Origin: Anisakis pegreffii
Lineage: Eukaryota; Nematoda; Chromadorea; Rhabditida; Anisakidae
Reading direction: 5' to 3'
NCBI GenBank assembly: GCA_035041965.1
Contig: JAPYMA010000217.1
Span: 62,001 to 126,000, forward strand
Length of the DNA stretch: 64,000 nt
The translations under genes were made by a program, and so were the position numbers. Of this stretch, positions 52,811-64,000 are shown in pieces; positions within the stretch are counted from its first letter, which is position 1; each line of letters opens with the position of its first letter. A model generated the notes under the pieces. It had not been told where the DNA came from, searched no databases, and worked only from the letters and a program-made list of their open reading frames with translations.

Positions 52811-55800
52811 CTGATTTCGTTCTCTGTTCCTTCCTTCGATCTGTTCTTTCACTTCCAATAAATGTTCTCTAAAGTGCTGTTCCAAAATATCAGCACACTG
52901 ATGGATAGCCGATTCTCTAGAATTATACGTCCTCGCATTTTCAAAGATTTGTGTTACGTCTGCCGAAAAGTCTTTCAATCGATCATACTCTAATCGTTCG
53001 ATTTTATTTTGCACCAATCCAAGATCTGCAAGGAAAAGACGAATATCAGGAATGCATCGAAGTTGTAGGAGTATTGTATTTGAAAAAGTTTGGTCTTTAT
53101 GAGGTACATTTATCCTGCAAGAGCAAACTGTCTGAACAATGCATCTGAGAGGTTAGTCGGCAACGTTCAGCTGTTATAAAAATTAAATTTCACACATACC
53201 CATCGGTTTCTTGATGATTTTATAGTAGTTAGGATATTTGAGTGGATCGACCTTCTGCCTGAATGGCCAACTGGTACGATGCTCGGTGAGTGTTTCCAGT
53301 AATCTCCATAGAAGAGGATAATCAGCACGACCCAGTGTGCGAGTAGCGGATGACGTCGTCGATGTACCTGATTCATACCCGCTTTGTGTGTTCTGCACAC
53401 ATGCCGGGCAAAGGTATTGAGCTGCTTTCTCGGCTTCACTGCAAAATAACCTCTTCGTGCATCACAATACTTATAATCAAGCCTATTAAGACATCCTCCA
53501 ACTACAATAAAAATTCAAGCTAAAAAGATAATGAGGGCATGTCTCTGTATTATTCCTATCATTTTAACTATTCCACGAGTAACTATTCCCTCCTATCATT
53601 TTTCGAAAGAAATGAACAGGTATTTTGATCACTTGGATGAGTTTCGAATCACAATTGCGAGAAATTGAGCATGAAAAAATGAAAATACATTCGTTTATTT
53701 TTCAGTCTGCGAATCAAATAGTTGTTTAGAGGAAATATCTATCAAAGTCTCAACAATATATGTTGATATATCAAAAAGTCTCAACTTGTTGAAAAACATA
53801 CGCTTGCGTGATGCCGACACATTGGGGATGGAACCAGCCTTCGCACCCATCACATCCAACGTAAAAACGTGAATCATCATAGGGCGTTTGACAAACACAG
53901 TATAATTCCTGGAATAACACGCAAGTATTACGAATTGACGTTATACTACTCTAACAACGGAAACATGCCGAACAAATACTGTTAAGATAATACAATCAAG
54001 AGGCAATAAAACGCTACATTAATCCAAAAGTCTGTCTAGCAATAGTTTCTTCACAAGAACGATCAACTAAAGCTAGCAATCTGCGAACTGTTGCACACTA
54101 TTTATGTGTCAAAAAAGTGTTTGATCCGTCCTTCTGAATCTTCGGTTTACTTCCCACCTGTTCACTTTTCTTCTGTTCTTTGGTGCATTCTTCACACGTC
54201 CAACTTGACATTTTTTTCGATTTTCGTTCTGATATTCCAACACATTTTCCATGGAACCATCGATAGCACACGTCACAGGCGACGTAAAACCTATATTACG
54301 GTTCATACTACAGTGAATAACCATCAGAAACACATATCAACAAGCATACGCTTTCTATTCACTACCAACGAGCTTTTTTGCGTATTCGAAATTTGAATAA
54401 ACAAACAGATTGTCGCCAGAAACAAGATCTAAATAAGCAGCAAAAACAGAAATGCAGAAAAGACGCAATCTCCAACAACAACGATCATATCACTTTAAAA
54501 ACGATTCTCTAAACATAAATATTTTCTTGAAATTGATTGTTTTAATCAGACGGTCGAAAATGCAAGAGAAATAAGCATATAGAAAGAAAACAATGAATGA
54601 AGATAATCACTGATAATTATCGCTTAATTTGCTTCGATTAGAGGAATAAAGGAAGTTAGTACTTTTTGGGATCATACGGTTTATTGCAGGTACAGTGCCT
54701 GGCAGATGGGTCGATTTCATGTGGACTATCATCACGACACCGCTCTTTCACACGCATTTTCGATGTACTAACGACTGAGGGTTCTTCATTCAATTCTTGT
54801 TTCGCTTCTTTTCGTGGCCGCCCACGTTGACGCGAGCTCTGTGGTGATGAGCAAGTTTTTTCATCATCACTTGAACTTGGCTCGCGCTGAATAATATTTT
54901 AATCGAACACGATCTGATACAACTGAATAAGTGTTTGATGCAATCAACTTCTTTCCTTGACAACAACTCATCGAAAAGATGAAACATGACGCAATAATTA
55001 CTTTTCTTTTTAATTTTTTTCGATCTTCACGACTCGTCGCTGGTGAAGTGTTCGGAGATGGTGCTTGAACTGCAGATGGAGTTGCTGCGGTTGTTGTCTT
55101 AGCAGTCGAACGATTCGATGATGTCGTTTGAACTGAACGCAACTGAGCATTTGCATCGTATGATGACGAAACTGAACAAGTTTCCTCTTTGATCGACGCT
55201 TTCAGGTACGATTTTTCATCATCCTTCACTGACAAGTGACTGCTTTGTGATGCTGCTTGCACCGATTCACTTTCACCACTCTGCAAAATATAAATTTCAT
55301 TAAAAATCATCGACGTTAATCCCATGTTGCCCAACCTATTAATTATGAACTGCTGCCAGCATTATTCTTTTCAATCACAAAAATTCTGCCCGCACATCTG
55401 ACTATAACAACATTTTCATTTTAAGACCGCTCGTAAGTTCATTACAGTTGCTTCACTAAACGATGAGAATGGTTTCTTTAGAAAGATCACGACCGTGAGA
55501 TTATGCTCACTTAATACAGTGCTGATGTCACTATTGTCACATCTGGCAGTCGAGTACAATAAAAGTAGATGTTCACATCGTAAATGTGAACCAACAAAAG
55601 ACTTTCACTTCAACAAAGCAAGCATTTACTTGTTGCTCTTCGATCTTCACCTGAGGCCACTGAGTGTTACTAGTACCAAGAGATATCTCGCTTGGATCGA
55701 CTGGCACTCCAACTGATGTTGGTACAGATGCAGCCGAGGTTGAGCTGACTCGTTTACCGACTGAAATAACATTACACTGCCACCTAATCGAGATCATTCG

Positions 55801-58800
55801 CTCTTAGCAACAAACCACTTGTGACAAGATAAAAATAATGAACGAAACATCAACAAGAAAAATTTCGCTGTGAACTAGCTAAAAGATACAGATAATATAA
55901 ACAGAAACAGAGCGATTGTAAAATTACTCCTATTTCGACTAACAAAACAACTTTCAACTGTATTCTTCCCTGATTGTAACGGTTTGTGATTATAATTACT
56001 CAGTTGATTGTAAAATAAACATTTCATTGATCGGAATGAACTTCTTGATCCACCAGAACATTAGGTCAATTTTCATTATCACGCGAATATAAAATACTGA
56101 CTGTTCTGTACTTGAGGAAGATCACAGAAATATTCTCTTAATATCGTTTAGAAGAGATACATTTTCGAAACTAACTAAAACCCTACAGTGATGTACTCAA
56201 TAGTGACGGAAGGAATGGTTTTACTGAAAGGTTGGAGGACCACAAAATGCGATGCAAAAAGGGATAAGTGAAAGGTGATGGTCGACTGCTGAGTGCAATC
56301 AACGATAATTAACCCTCCTCGTAATGACTTAAATGACAAGCAATCGTAATCAGACTGGCATTGTCATCTATTTATTATATTTATAATGAAGAAAAAAGTT
56401 GTTAAAAGGTGAATCGAAGCCAGTGACTGTGAACTGAAAACGAGAAGAGCTCGAGGAACAGGAACAGCACTTAACATGTTCGCCAATTACTCAATCAAAC
56501 AATCTATTATATTCTTTTTACGATAACCCATAACATGAAGAATCAGTGCACCCTGTGAACGATCATCTCGCATGATTCATAAATTGCTAACCACAATTTG
56601 CTCATTTCACAGAATTTTCACTCTAAATATTATTCGAAAAGAACCAACTTGAAATTATTTGTTAGAAAAATATTCGAAAATACTTTCATTTTTGTTTCGA
56701 ATTTGGTGCGTTGCTATTATTGGTACTAGCAATGCTGTAGTGCTAAGACGGCTTATGTAACGTCCAAAAATTTTCTGCAGCACTAGAATTACGACTACTG
56801 TGAAATAAATGCGCATATCGCCAAGTCATCATCAACTTACAAGCAGTCAAATCGCCGATAGGTGTATTATAAGTACAGATATCATGATAGTTCCATAAAT
56901 ACGATTTCACAACTGAATCAAATTCTTAGGGTGCGGATGAGCGCTAAATGACTGAAGATGAACGCAAGCATGCACATGCGTAAAACTACGGGCTTATTCT
57001 CAAATGATCGCATCGCTGTACAAAAGACACCTGCCCGAGAAAGTAATAACGATCCATACACCTTTGAGCGTTGAATACATCAAACTGTATTCACCTTTAA
57101 AAAACTACCGATTCCTTCAGAGAATGAAAAATGACAAAGTGAACGAATACTTAGTCCCAACTAATTCTACTGAAGTGCAGCAACAGGACAACAACAACTT
57201 ATAAGATCGCGAAATAACGCTGCGCTTTTTAACGTGCTATACTAGCACATTCAGCTTAACCGCTCAGAGTTACCCCAATAGCAAAAAGATAACAGGCTTG
57301 TAATTTCACTTGTTAAAATGCTGTTGAAATTTCACTCGGCATCGACTTAGTGACACCATGTAATGGCCAAATGAATGTGAACAAATAGAAAGCGTGAGAT
57401 GGAAAGAGACCTTAAGACACCATTCATGAGAAACTATTATTAATTTTGAGGAGGCAATGAGGTCGTTAATTTGCCGTCAACTATCGAATGCCTCACTTTT
57501 ATTAGGTCTACCACGGGGTCGCCTCCAAGGGGTGACCATTCCTGCCTCGAGCTCGGCATTCGCTTCCAACTTCACTCGCCTTTTATTCACTTCCTTCTTA
57601 TACCGATCAATTCGCTCACCCAAATCAACATTGTTTTGAATATTGTACTGTCGTCGTGCTTTCACCGTCCTAAAATCATTGCAAAATAGATTCAACAGAG
57701 ATCATTATAATAACTTGGAATACGCACAAATTTATTGTCTAATTATATGAATTAGAGAAACGCGATGACGGACATATTATATTAAAGAACAGCGGTTGTT
57801 TCATATTCAATTAAATTTGATACATGACCAGCTGAAGGTAACAATCAACTGATATGGATACAATTTAACACAGAATTGAAGAATACAAAAAGAAATAAGT
57901 CGTCATTTCAGGAACTATGACAAGTTGTCGAAATCTTTAAAGGTGTAATTACAAGCGAATGCAATGCAAACTCACCGATGAACACTGTCAACAGCCCCAT
58001 CTTCATTCGCCCTCTTCAAAAGCGCTTTATGCCAACCATAATGGTAATCCCATTTGCACACTTGCATCACCATAACTGTCAGTAACTAAAACTCAACACT
58101 CAAATTATCAGCACGATCATTAAATACCATCGTTATTTTTATCCTCATTCATATGCTTCATCAATGTTTCCGCCTCACTTTACAATACGTCAACAGCAAA
58201 GAAAAGCAGTCAATTTGGAGTCTTCCAATTTCTAAGTTTCTTCCGCAAATCCGAGATTACCCGCAAATATAAGTATAATTAGCATACGATCAACAAGCTG
58301 AAAACGTATCACAATTTCATTTGTATGGAGTTTGCCAAACTTTCGGCATATATATCAAATGACCTTATTGTATGACAAAAGAAAACAGAGTCATTTGTGA
58401 GTCAACAGAACAGCTTCTAAATCCTTTACCCAATTCGGAAACCAACTCACATAACGCAGTTCTCCCCGAGAAATGAAAACTTTTCGCGATTCATATTTTA
58501 TGAACATTTCTTCTATTAATTTTTAACACATCATTTTAGAGAACGTGTATGAATGGGACAACATACCTGCTTGCAGACGACAAGATCAGGTGGATCATCC
58601 TTGTTGATGGTCAGATTCAACGGTTGATCTTCTCTGCAGGTGGAAACATGAAATGAATCCGCTTCGTTGCGCATGACCACTGAAACAAGTATATTATAGC
58701 TAACGTCATACTAGCAATTATTAAGGTCCCGTAAACGAAAAATTCAGGATTGTAAATGAACAATGCAAAAACGTTTAATGTCACTGCAAGACAATAAGAT

Positions 58801-61800
58801 TTTTAATAGCAATAACATTCGACTTGATCGAGCATTTGAACGACATTTTGTGTTCGTCAATAATACGAATTGCTGAACTTTGAAACGATCAATTTTATTA
58901 CTGCAAATATATCAATAACTTTAAACGAACAATGTTTGCATAAGAGATCATCGTTGCAACGTCGCGTATCTGTTTGGTAATCAACCGCTGATGAATCGCC
59001 TTTACCCTCCTCTTCCATGCGCATAATTTCTTCTTCGTGCGCTATTGCCTCAGCTATTGCACGTTCTTCATCTTCGTTTGACTCAAAATTGAAGCGAACT
59101 CCACCAGGAAGTCTGAATGCAACTATTCTCTATACTCTGATTAGTAAGTAAAGATTACATCACTTAAGTGTCTACTGCAATTTATAACACAAACAATAAC
59201 TGTAACAAGCGTTAGCCATAACTAATTTGCATACATACTTCCTTTATTTTCCTCAATGGGTAATCCTAGTCATCTTCTGCACAGTATGCCATTAGACGCG
59301 CAGAGTTAACAATAGAAAACCTCATTAAATGATCACGAAAAGTACAGCAATGAGTGTGCTTCAGCAAGCATAACCGAACGTCAATCTATGACGCAGACAA
59401 AACCATCAATGAAATGTACAATGATGGTCAATCAAAAAGCATTAAATTACACGCACCTGTGCCGATCCTTTGGTTCAATACCTCTTCTCATACAATATTC
59501 CTTATATGTTGTCACATTGCGCATTTGCGATCCCAACATCTGAGCACCACCAGAAGTATGGTCAATTCTCGCTGCTTCCTTCAATGACTTGAGATGAGAT
59601 AAGTAACCGATGAAACAAAACTTTACTTTCTTCTGCCAATGAAACGCTAGATCATTGAATTCAATGGCAACCCAGGGCTATTCATCACTATGTGCCATAA
59701 AATTAAGCAATTCAGAAATATTTTTCTTAATCATAAAACTAAGCAAAGATCAAGAAAAGAAATAGTGAGTGATTAAGAAACAAATACACATCGGTCAAGC
59801 AAAAAAAAAAGAATCCGCCATTTCGAAATTTTCTAAACTATTTTATCCATGCAGTGAGAACAACTTCCAGGCTGACTTTTGAGTAATACTAAAATTAACC
59901 ATTTGGTGTTGAAGGCTCTGGCGGTATTGTCCAACGGTTTCGTACTTTATCACTGGACAAAAATCAGTTCCAATTACGGTGGTTGCTGCCGGCGCAGTGG
60001 CAGCACGATAGGCAGCTGTCACCGCAGTTTGCTCATCTCTTTGTGCCACGTTGACAGTACGCATGTTTCCTTGTAAGTATGAACGATGCTGACTCACTCT
60101 TGGTCCGTACCTTAAACATCAGCATTAATTAATCTCATTTAACACGATCACAGTTAATTCAAGGATTAGAATCCAGCGTGATGTGATTATTCAAAAAGAT
60201 AGCAACAATACTCACCCAAATGAAGACGTAAGTCTGCCGGGTGGCCTTCCAGGTGGACGATAACCTTGTTCTGCGAGCATTTGGTACTCTTCAACATCGA
60301 TACGATCATTGCTATTTTCACCGTAATATCCAGCGTAAGTATTACCGGTTGAACGACGCGTTGCAGCCTTGAATGAAACGATACGAAACAACTTCATAAA
60401 GAAACAATAAAACTGCAATTACACTGCGATGATTTATGCGTTGAGTGTTTTATACAGAAGTGTTTTATGACTGCATAAATAACACAAAATTCACCGTAGG
60501 TCCATTCGCACAAATGGTTGGCGTTCCGCTGATTGCTTTTTCAGCAGCCATTCGTTTCATGAAAGGATCCCTCTCAGCAATATTGGCGATCTGACTTGAT
60601 GCTACCCCTCGTCGTACTCCTCGAATATAAACTGCCGATGAAGGCGTAGACGCTGCTTGTGCTGCGCCTGCTGATTGACTACCCACTGATGTCTGTAAAC
60701 ATACATCCATCAAAAAGGATCAGTGTCTTTCAAGTATGCATTAAATCAACAGCTATGGTACTCATCGCTTGACGGTGGCACAATTTCCTCAACAATTAGT
60801 GTCCCGATAGACATCAAATCATTTTCGTATGAACGCTAACAGAAAAGTAGAGGTGAAATATACCCATGCATCATTACAGCAATTATACTACTGGTATTAC
60901 TACTACTACTAGCTTGCGATAAACTGAATGAAAATCTAAATCAACCGTTGGCTGACATGGCTATATGAAGAAAGAGAAGAATACGGCAAAAAACCTACTG
61001 CAACTCGTACCAGCCTAGCTGGTTGACCACTTAATAGCACTGCTTTTCCAGTGCGCATAGCTGAGATCATTCGACGAGACTGCGCCATACCTTCAATAAA
61101 ATTGATAATAACTGACAGACAAATATTGTAGCAGGAAGAGAGGCATATTTGGAATTCCGCAAAAAATCTGTTTAGATATGGTGTTCAAGAACCAAAACTA
61201 TTGCGGATTCAATAAACGCACCAGCATGATCAGTAAGACTTCCGTTGACATATCGACGTTGCTGTATGATATTTGCGGAGGTTGTTGCTTGCTGTGGCGA
61301 TGCTTCACTGACGCTTGATGTTGCTGTATTGCGCACATCACTCATTGTTGTACCTCCAGCCTAAACACATAAATAAGCAACTTGATAACGAACAAGTGCA
61401 CAATACTTCTAAAACAACTAAATATTACACGTACCTTCGTAGTTGTAATCAACGTACGCAAATTGCCTTGACTGTCTCTAGTAGTTGATTGAGCAACTGG
61501 ACGAATCAAATGTGTTGAACCATCTGCACGACGAATTACCAAAACACGAGACGCTGTACGCTTAAATCACAAACAATATGATGCACCGTTAATACTAACT
61601 GAAACGATAAAATGGTCGATTGACCGTCACTTTTCCAATCTACAATCATACCGACAGCTCGAATCTACTTTGAACCGATAATCCTTTAAAAGAAAAATAT
61701 TTTCCTCGATTTTCACTGCTCAAATTTGACTTTAGCCCAACAACAACAATTTGAATTTCTAAAACATCGAGCTGCTGATTTACAATGCATTCATAAATTA

Positions 61801-63757
61801 GTTAGCAAGTGATGGATCAACAGAGCATGATTCATATTTCATCATGATTCCATGCAAATCTATCATCAATTCAAGAAACGAACGCCAGATTATTCGCTTA
61901 AATAGGTAACATCTTGTTTAGAAGTGATTTTATAAGAGAAATACACACATTTGTAGAGGAGGACTGCTGCGAAGGGGTTGTATAAATGGTACGTTGTGTG
62001 GTAGTGGTTGTTGATGATGACATCATTGCAGTGTTGTTATCATATCTGGGGATGATTGGTGGTTCGTCGATTGGTGAAGCGTTTGCAAGTAGACGTGGTG
62101 TGTCTGCACTTCTTGCTACTTGCGGCGGTTCTGATGGACACAGCACAACACGATGTAATTTTTGACCATCTCCTTGCTATAAACATTGCTGTTTAGAGTT
62201 ACTTTAATTCGATCCAATCGAATCTCACAAAATCACCTTGAAATTGTTCTAATTCTAGTCAATCAACCTCTCAATGAAACCGAACAAATGGCTCTAAGTC
62301 TCTCAAAAAATTTCAGTCAAAAACGTCGCATTCTTTCATTTGCGATGGAATAGTCGCATTTAATAGCCTGCAAAAGAAGGCAAATACGAATATGATATCG
62401 TCTCATTTATTCCCACCACGCCACAATAAACGTCAAATAGATGCTGTCACAAACAATCACCTGCTGCATCAGAGTAAATTTACCACCACCAGCCACACCA
62501 TCCCAACTTCGTTTATAAATTCTACATGGCGTATTCTCGAAATCATCTTCACTGCTGTGTCTGTTCGGCTTTCTGGAGTCCGCTTTGAATGGATCAACAT
62601 GTCTTAATAAAAATTATCAACTTAAGTTTTGATGGCATTACGTACTGAGATAATCAACAACATTTCATCAAAGGAACATATGAAAGGACTGTTCAAGTCC
62701 ACTGCATTGTATTCATCTTTGTTTGTAAAAAATGATGAAATGTGGAAGCATTCGAATCTCACAAAATTGTTCCAGTCATTAAACAATTTCACTCGGTTTT
62801 GATGACAACGATCAAAACACTTTGATAGATAGACAGAACCTTTCATAAACGAATTTCCTTGAAGTTTCACAACTTTCGACATCAACATATTCGTCTCCAA
62901 AATCACCGTACTCATAATCTTCGTAATGGTTAGGACGAATGCGTCTTCTGAGAGCTGTCCTCGATAATGCAGGTGAATACTGTGTGTCACCCAAGCCTGT
63001 CAACTTGGCAGGGTCATATCTCACTATAATTGGCTCAACGAATACTGAACAAAACAAGTGGGATACGTGCAAACTGAGTTATACAATCAAACTCAATGCT
63101 TCTTGGAGAATTTACTCAAGAAATAATTGATCATCAAGTAAGAAACAATGTAATAAAACGGTAATGAGGATCACCTGTCACAGAGGTGGGTGGAGGCATC
63201 AGGCTATTAACTTTTCTTGTTGTTGACTCCATTCTCCTCCAATAGTCTGCAATTTCCCATAATTTTAATTCAACACCATCGATCCACTTTTCAATCACTT
63301 TCGTCTCATCACGCTTTTGAGCTCCATTCACACCAGCTAGTTTTGCTTTGAACGTTGTTTTCCGCCTTCTTGAACCTATAATATGATCAAGAAGATGTTA
63401 TGACATGGCAAATCTTAAGCTAATCAGACCGTTGATAAGCCTTTATAATAATATTTTGACTCCACATTCAACAACATCAATAAAATGCCTACTTGTTTGG
63501 AAGTCGATTATTCGGTTCTCATTCTTCGTTCATTGACTATAAGAAATGAACTTACTCCTGCCATCGCTTGCTCTACCCGGCCGATATACGTCAGAATCCT
63601 CATCAACATCATCACCGGCCCCATTTGAATCATCTAGTGGAATTAACTGAACTCTAAGCTTGTACTGCTCATAGAAACCATCCGGTGGCCATTCTTTATG
63701 ACCAATTACTGTTCTTACTTCATCGTGATCCGGAAAATGTACGGTCACATGCATATC
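52811..63757 (-). CDS. nurf-1: NURF-1/BPTF chromatin-remodelling subunit (C-terminal part)
   Basis: Twenty-two exons join in phase, about 1,228 codons. Borders from the 5' side: 63757-63556, 63375-63175, 63044-62851, 62176-61949, 61560-61435, 61360-61222, 61090-61011, 60692-60495, 60367-60216, 60110-59900, 59578-59457, 59112-59006, 58679-58567, 58085-57976, 57669-57497, 55760-55630, 55280-55002, 54886-54663, 54290-54158, 53908-53802, 53438-53200, 53025-52811. AT-hook motifs are RPPGRPPGR, RRPRGRPNK and RQRGRPRK. Two PHD fingers follow (CTCNKPYDPKKFYVACDVC; CVCQTPYDDSRFYVGCDGC). A bromodomain comes next (WPFRQKVDP, YYKIIKKPMDLGLV, NARTYN). This tandem PHD-PHD-bromo end is the BPTF/NURF301 signature: the largest subunit of the ISWI-containing NURF remodeller, reading H3K4me3 and acetyl-lysine. 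The N-terminal DDT and first PHD regions lie right of the window. The last exon is unresolved. Confidence 0.9.
55761..57496 (-). other. Long intron of the NURF-1 gene
   Basis: A 1.7 kb intron between the AT-hook exon (57669-57497, phase-1 end) and the next exon at 55760. No coding block in phase was seen. In C. elegans, nurf-1 makes several isoforms, so an internal promoter or alternative end here is possible but not shown. Confidence 0.5.
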
Positions 63758-64000
63758 CTGAAAGAATGCGGTCAACTTAAAAGGCTGACTAATAATGACC
63801 ACAAATACATCAGTTTTGCACTCAATTAGATGGTGTAAGGATTGAAACAACGTTAATTTGATTTTGCTTCGAAGAGAATGTTCAAAAAGAAAGCAGAACA
63901 CGGAAAGTTGCTAAACTGATTAGTTCCAATGATATGATAGTGTGCTTTTTGGCACATTTGGAGAATAAATAAAATAATGAGATTCTCTGAATGGCATTTC
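63758..64000 (-). other. Intron upstream of the first visible NURF-1 exon
   Basis: A TTCTTTCAG acceptor at 63758-63766 shows that coding continues further right. No exon is recognised in the remaining 240 bases. Confidence 0.6.

Overview
This window is nuclear DNA from a nematode. The genes are broken into many short exons, the sequence is AT-rich with introns from about 70 bases to over 2 kb, and several starts sit just behind an orphan TTTCAG acceptor, as expected for spliced-leader trans-splicing. The proteins also match nematode families. The species cannot be fixed; an ascarid-like clade III nematode is a guess from base composition and intron size. Exons were joined by hand from splice signals, reading phase and family similarity recalled from memory. 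No database search was run.

Layout. 1-3.4 kb is intron or flank of a hippocalcin/neurocalcin-type calcium sensor whose first coding exon is at 3384-3761 (-) and whose other exons lie outside or are unrecognised. 4.4-7.4 kb (-) is a complete second neuronal calcium sensor, ncs-2-like. Head-to-head with it, 7.9-11.5 kb (+) is katanin p60 (mei-1-like). Next on the same strand are the ERCC1 repair subunit (12.5-15.0 kb) and the ALG10 glucosyltransferase (15.7-17.9 kb). Convergent to these is a 12-exon chondroitin synthase, sqv-5-like (20.0-26.1 kb, -). 26.2-34.9 kb is gene-poor: a small hAT-type MITE, a GC-rich block and a few unassigned candidate exons. 34.9-39.1 kb (+) is a DEG/ENaC channel. 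40.9-50.3 kb (+) is a secreted, probably GPI-anchored trefoil plus GH31 alpha-glucosidase with a duplicated Ser/Thr/Pro stalk; its last intron holds an odd CGCTATCG repeat family. 52.8-63.8 kb (-) is the C-terminal 22 exons of a NURF-1/BPTF chromatin remodelling subunit with AT-hooks, two PHD fingers and a bromodomain; its N-terminus is off the right edge.

The genes are mostly conserved housekeeping or neuronal functions and do not form one pathway. ALG10 and the chondroitin synthase both act in the secretory pathway on glycans. From memory, C. elegans ncs-2 and ercc-1 are on one cosmid and algn-10 and sqv-5 on another, both on chromosome I, so this looks like old linkage. I found no convincing undescribed multi-gene system. 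The least explained items are the CGCTATCG repeats in the alpha-glucosidase intron, several perfect intronic or intergenic hairpins, and a possible small unidentified gene between 27.8 and 30.5 kb.
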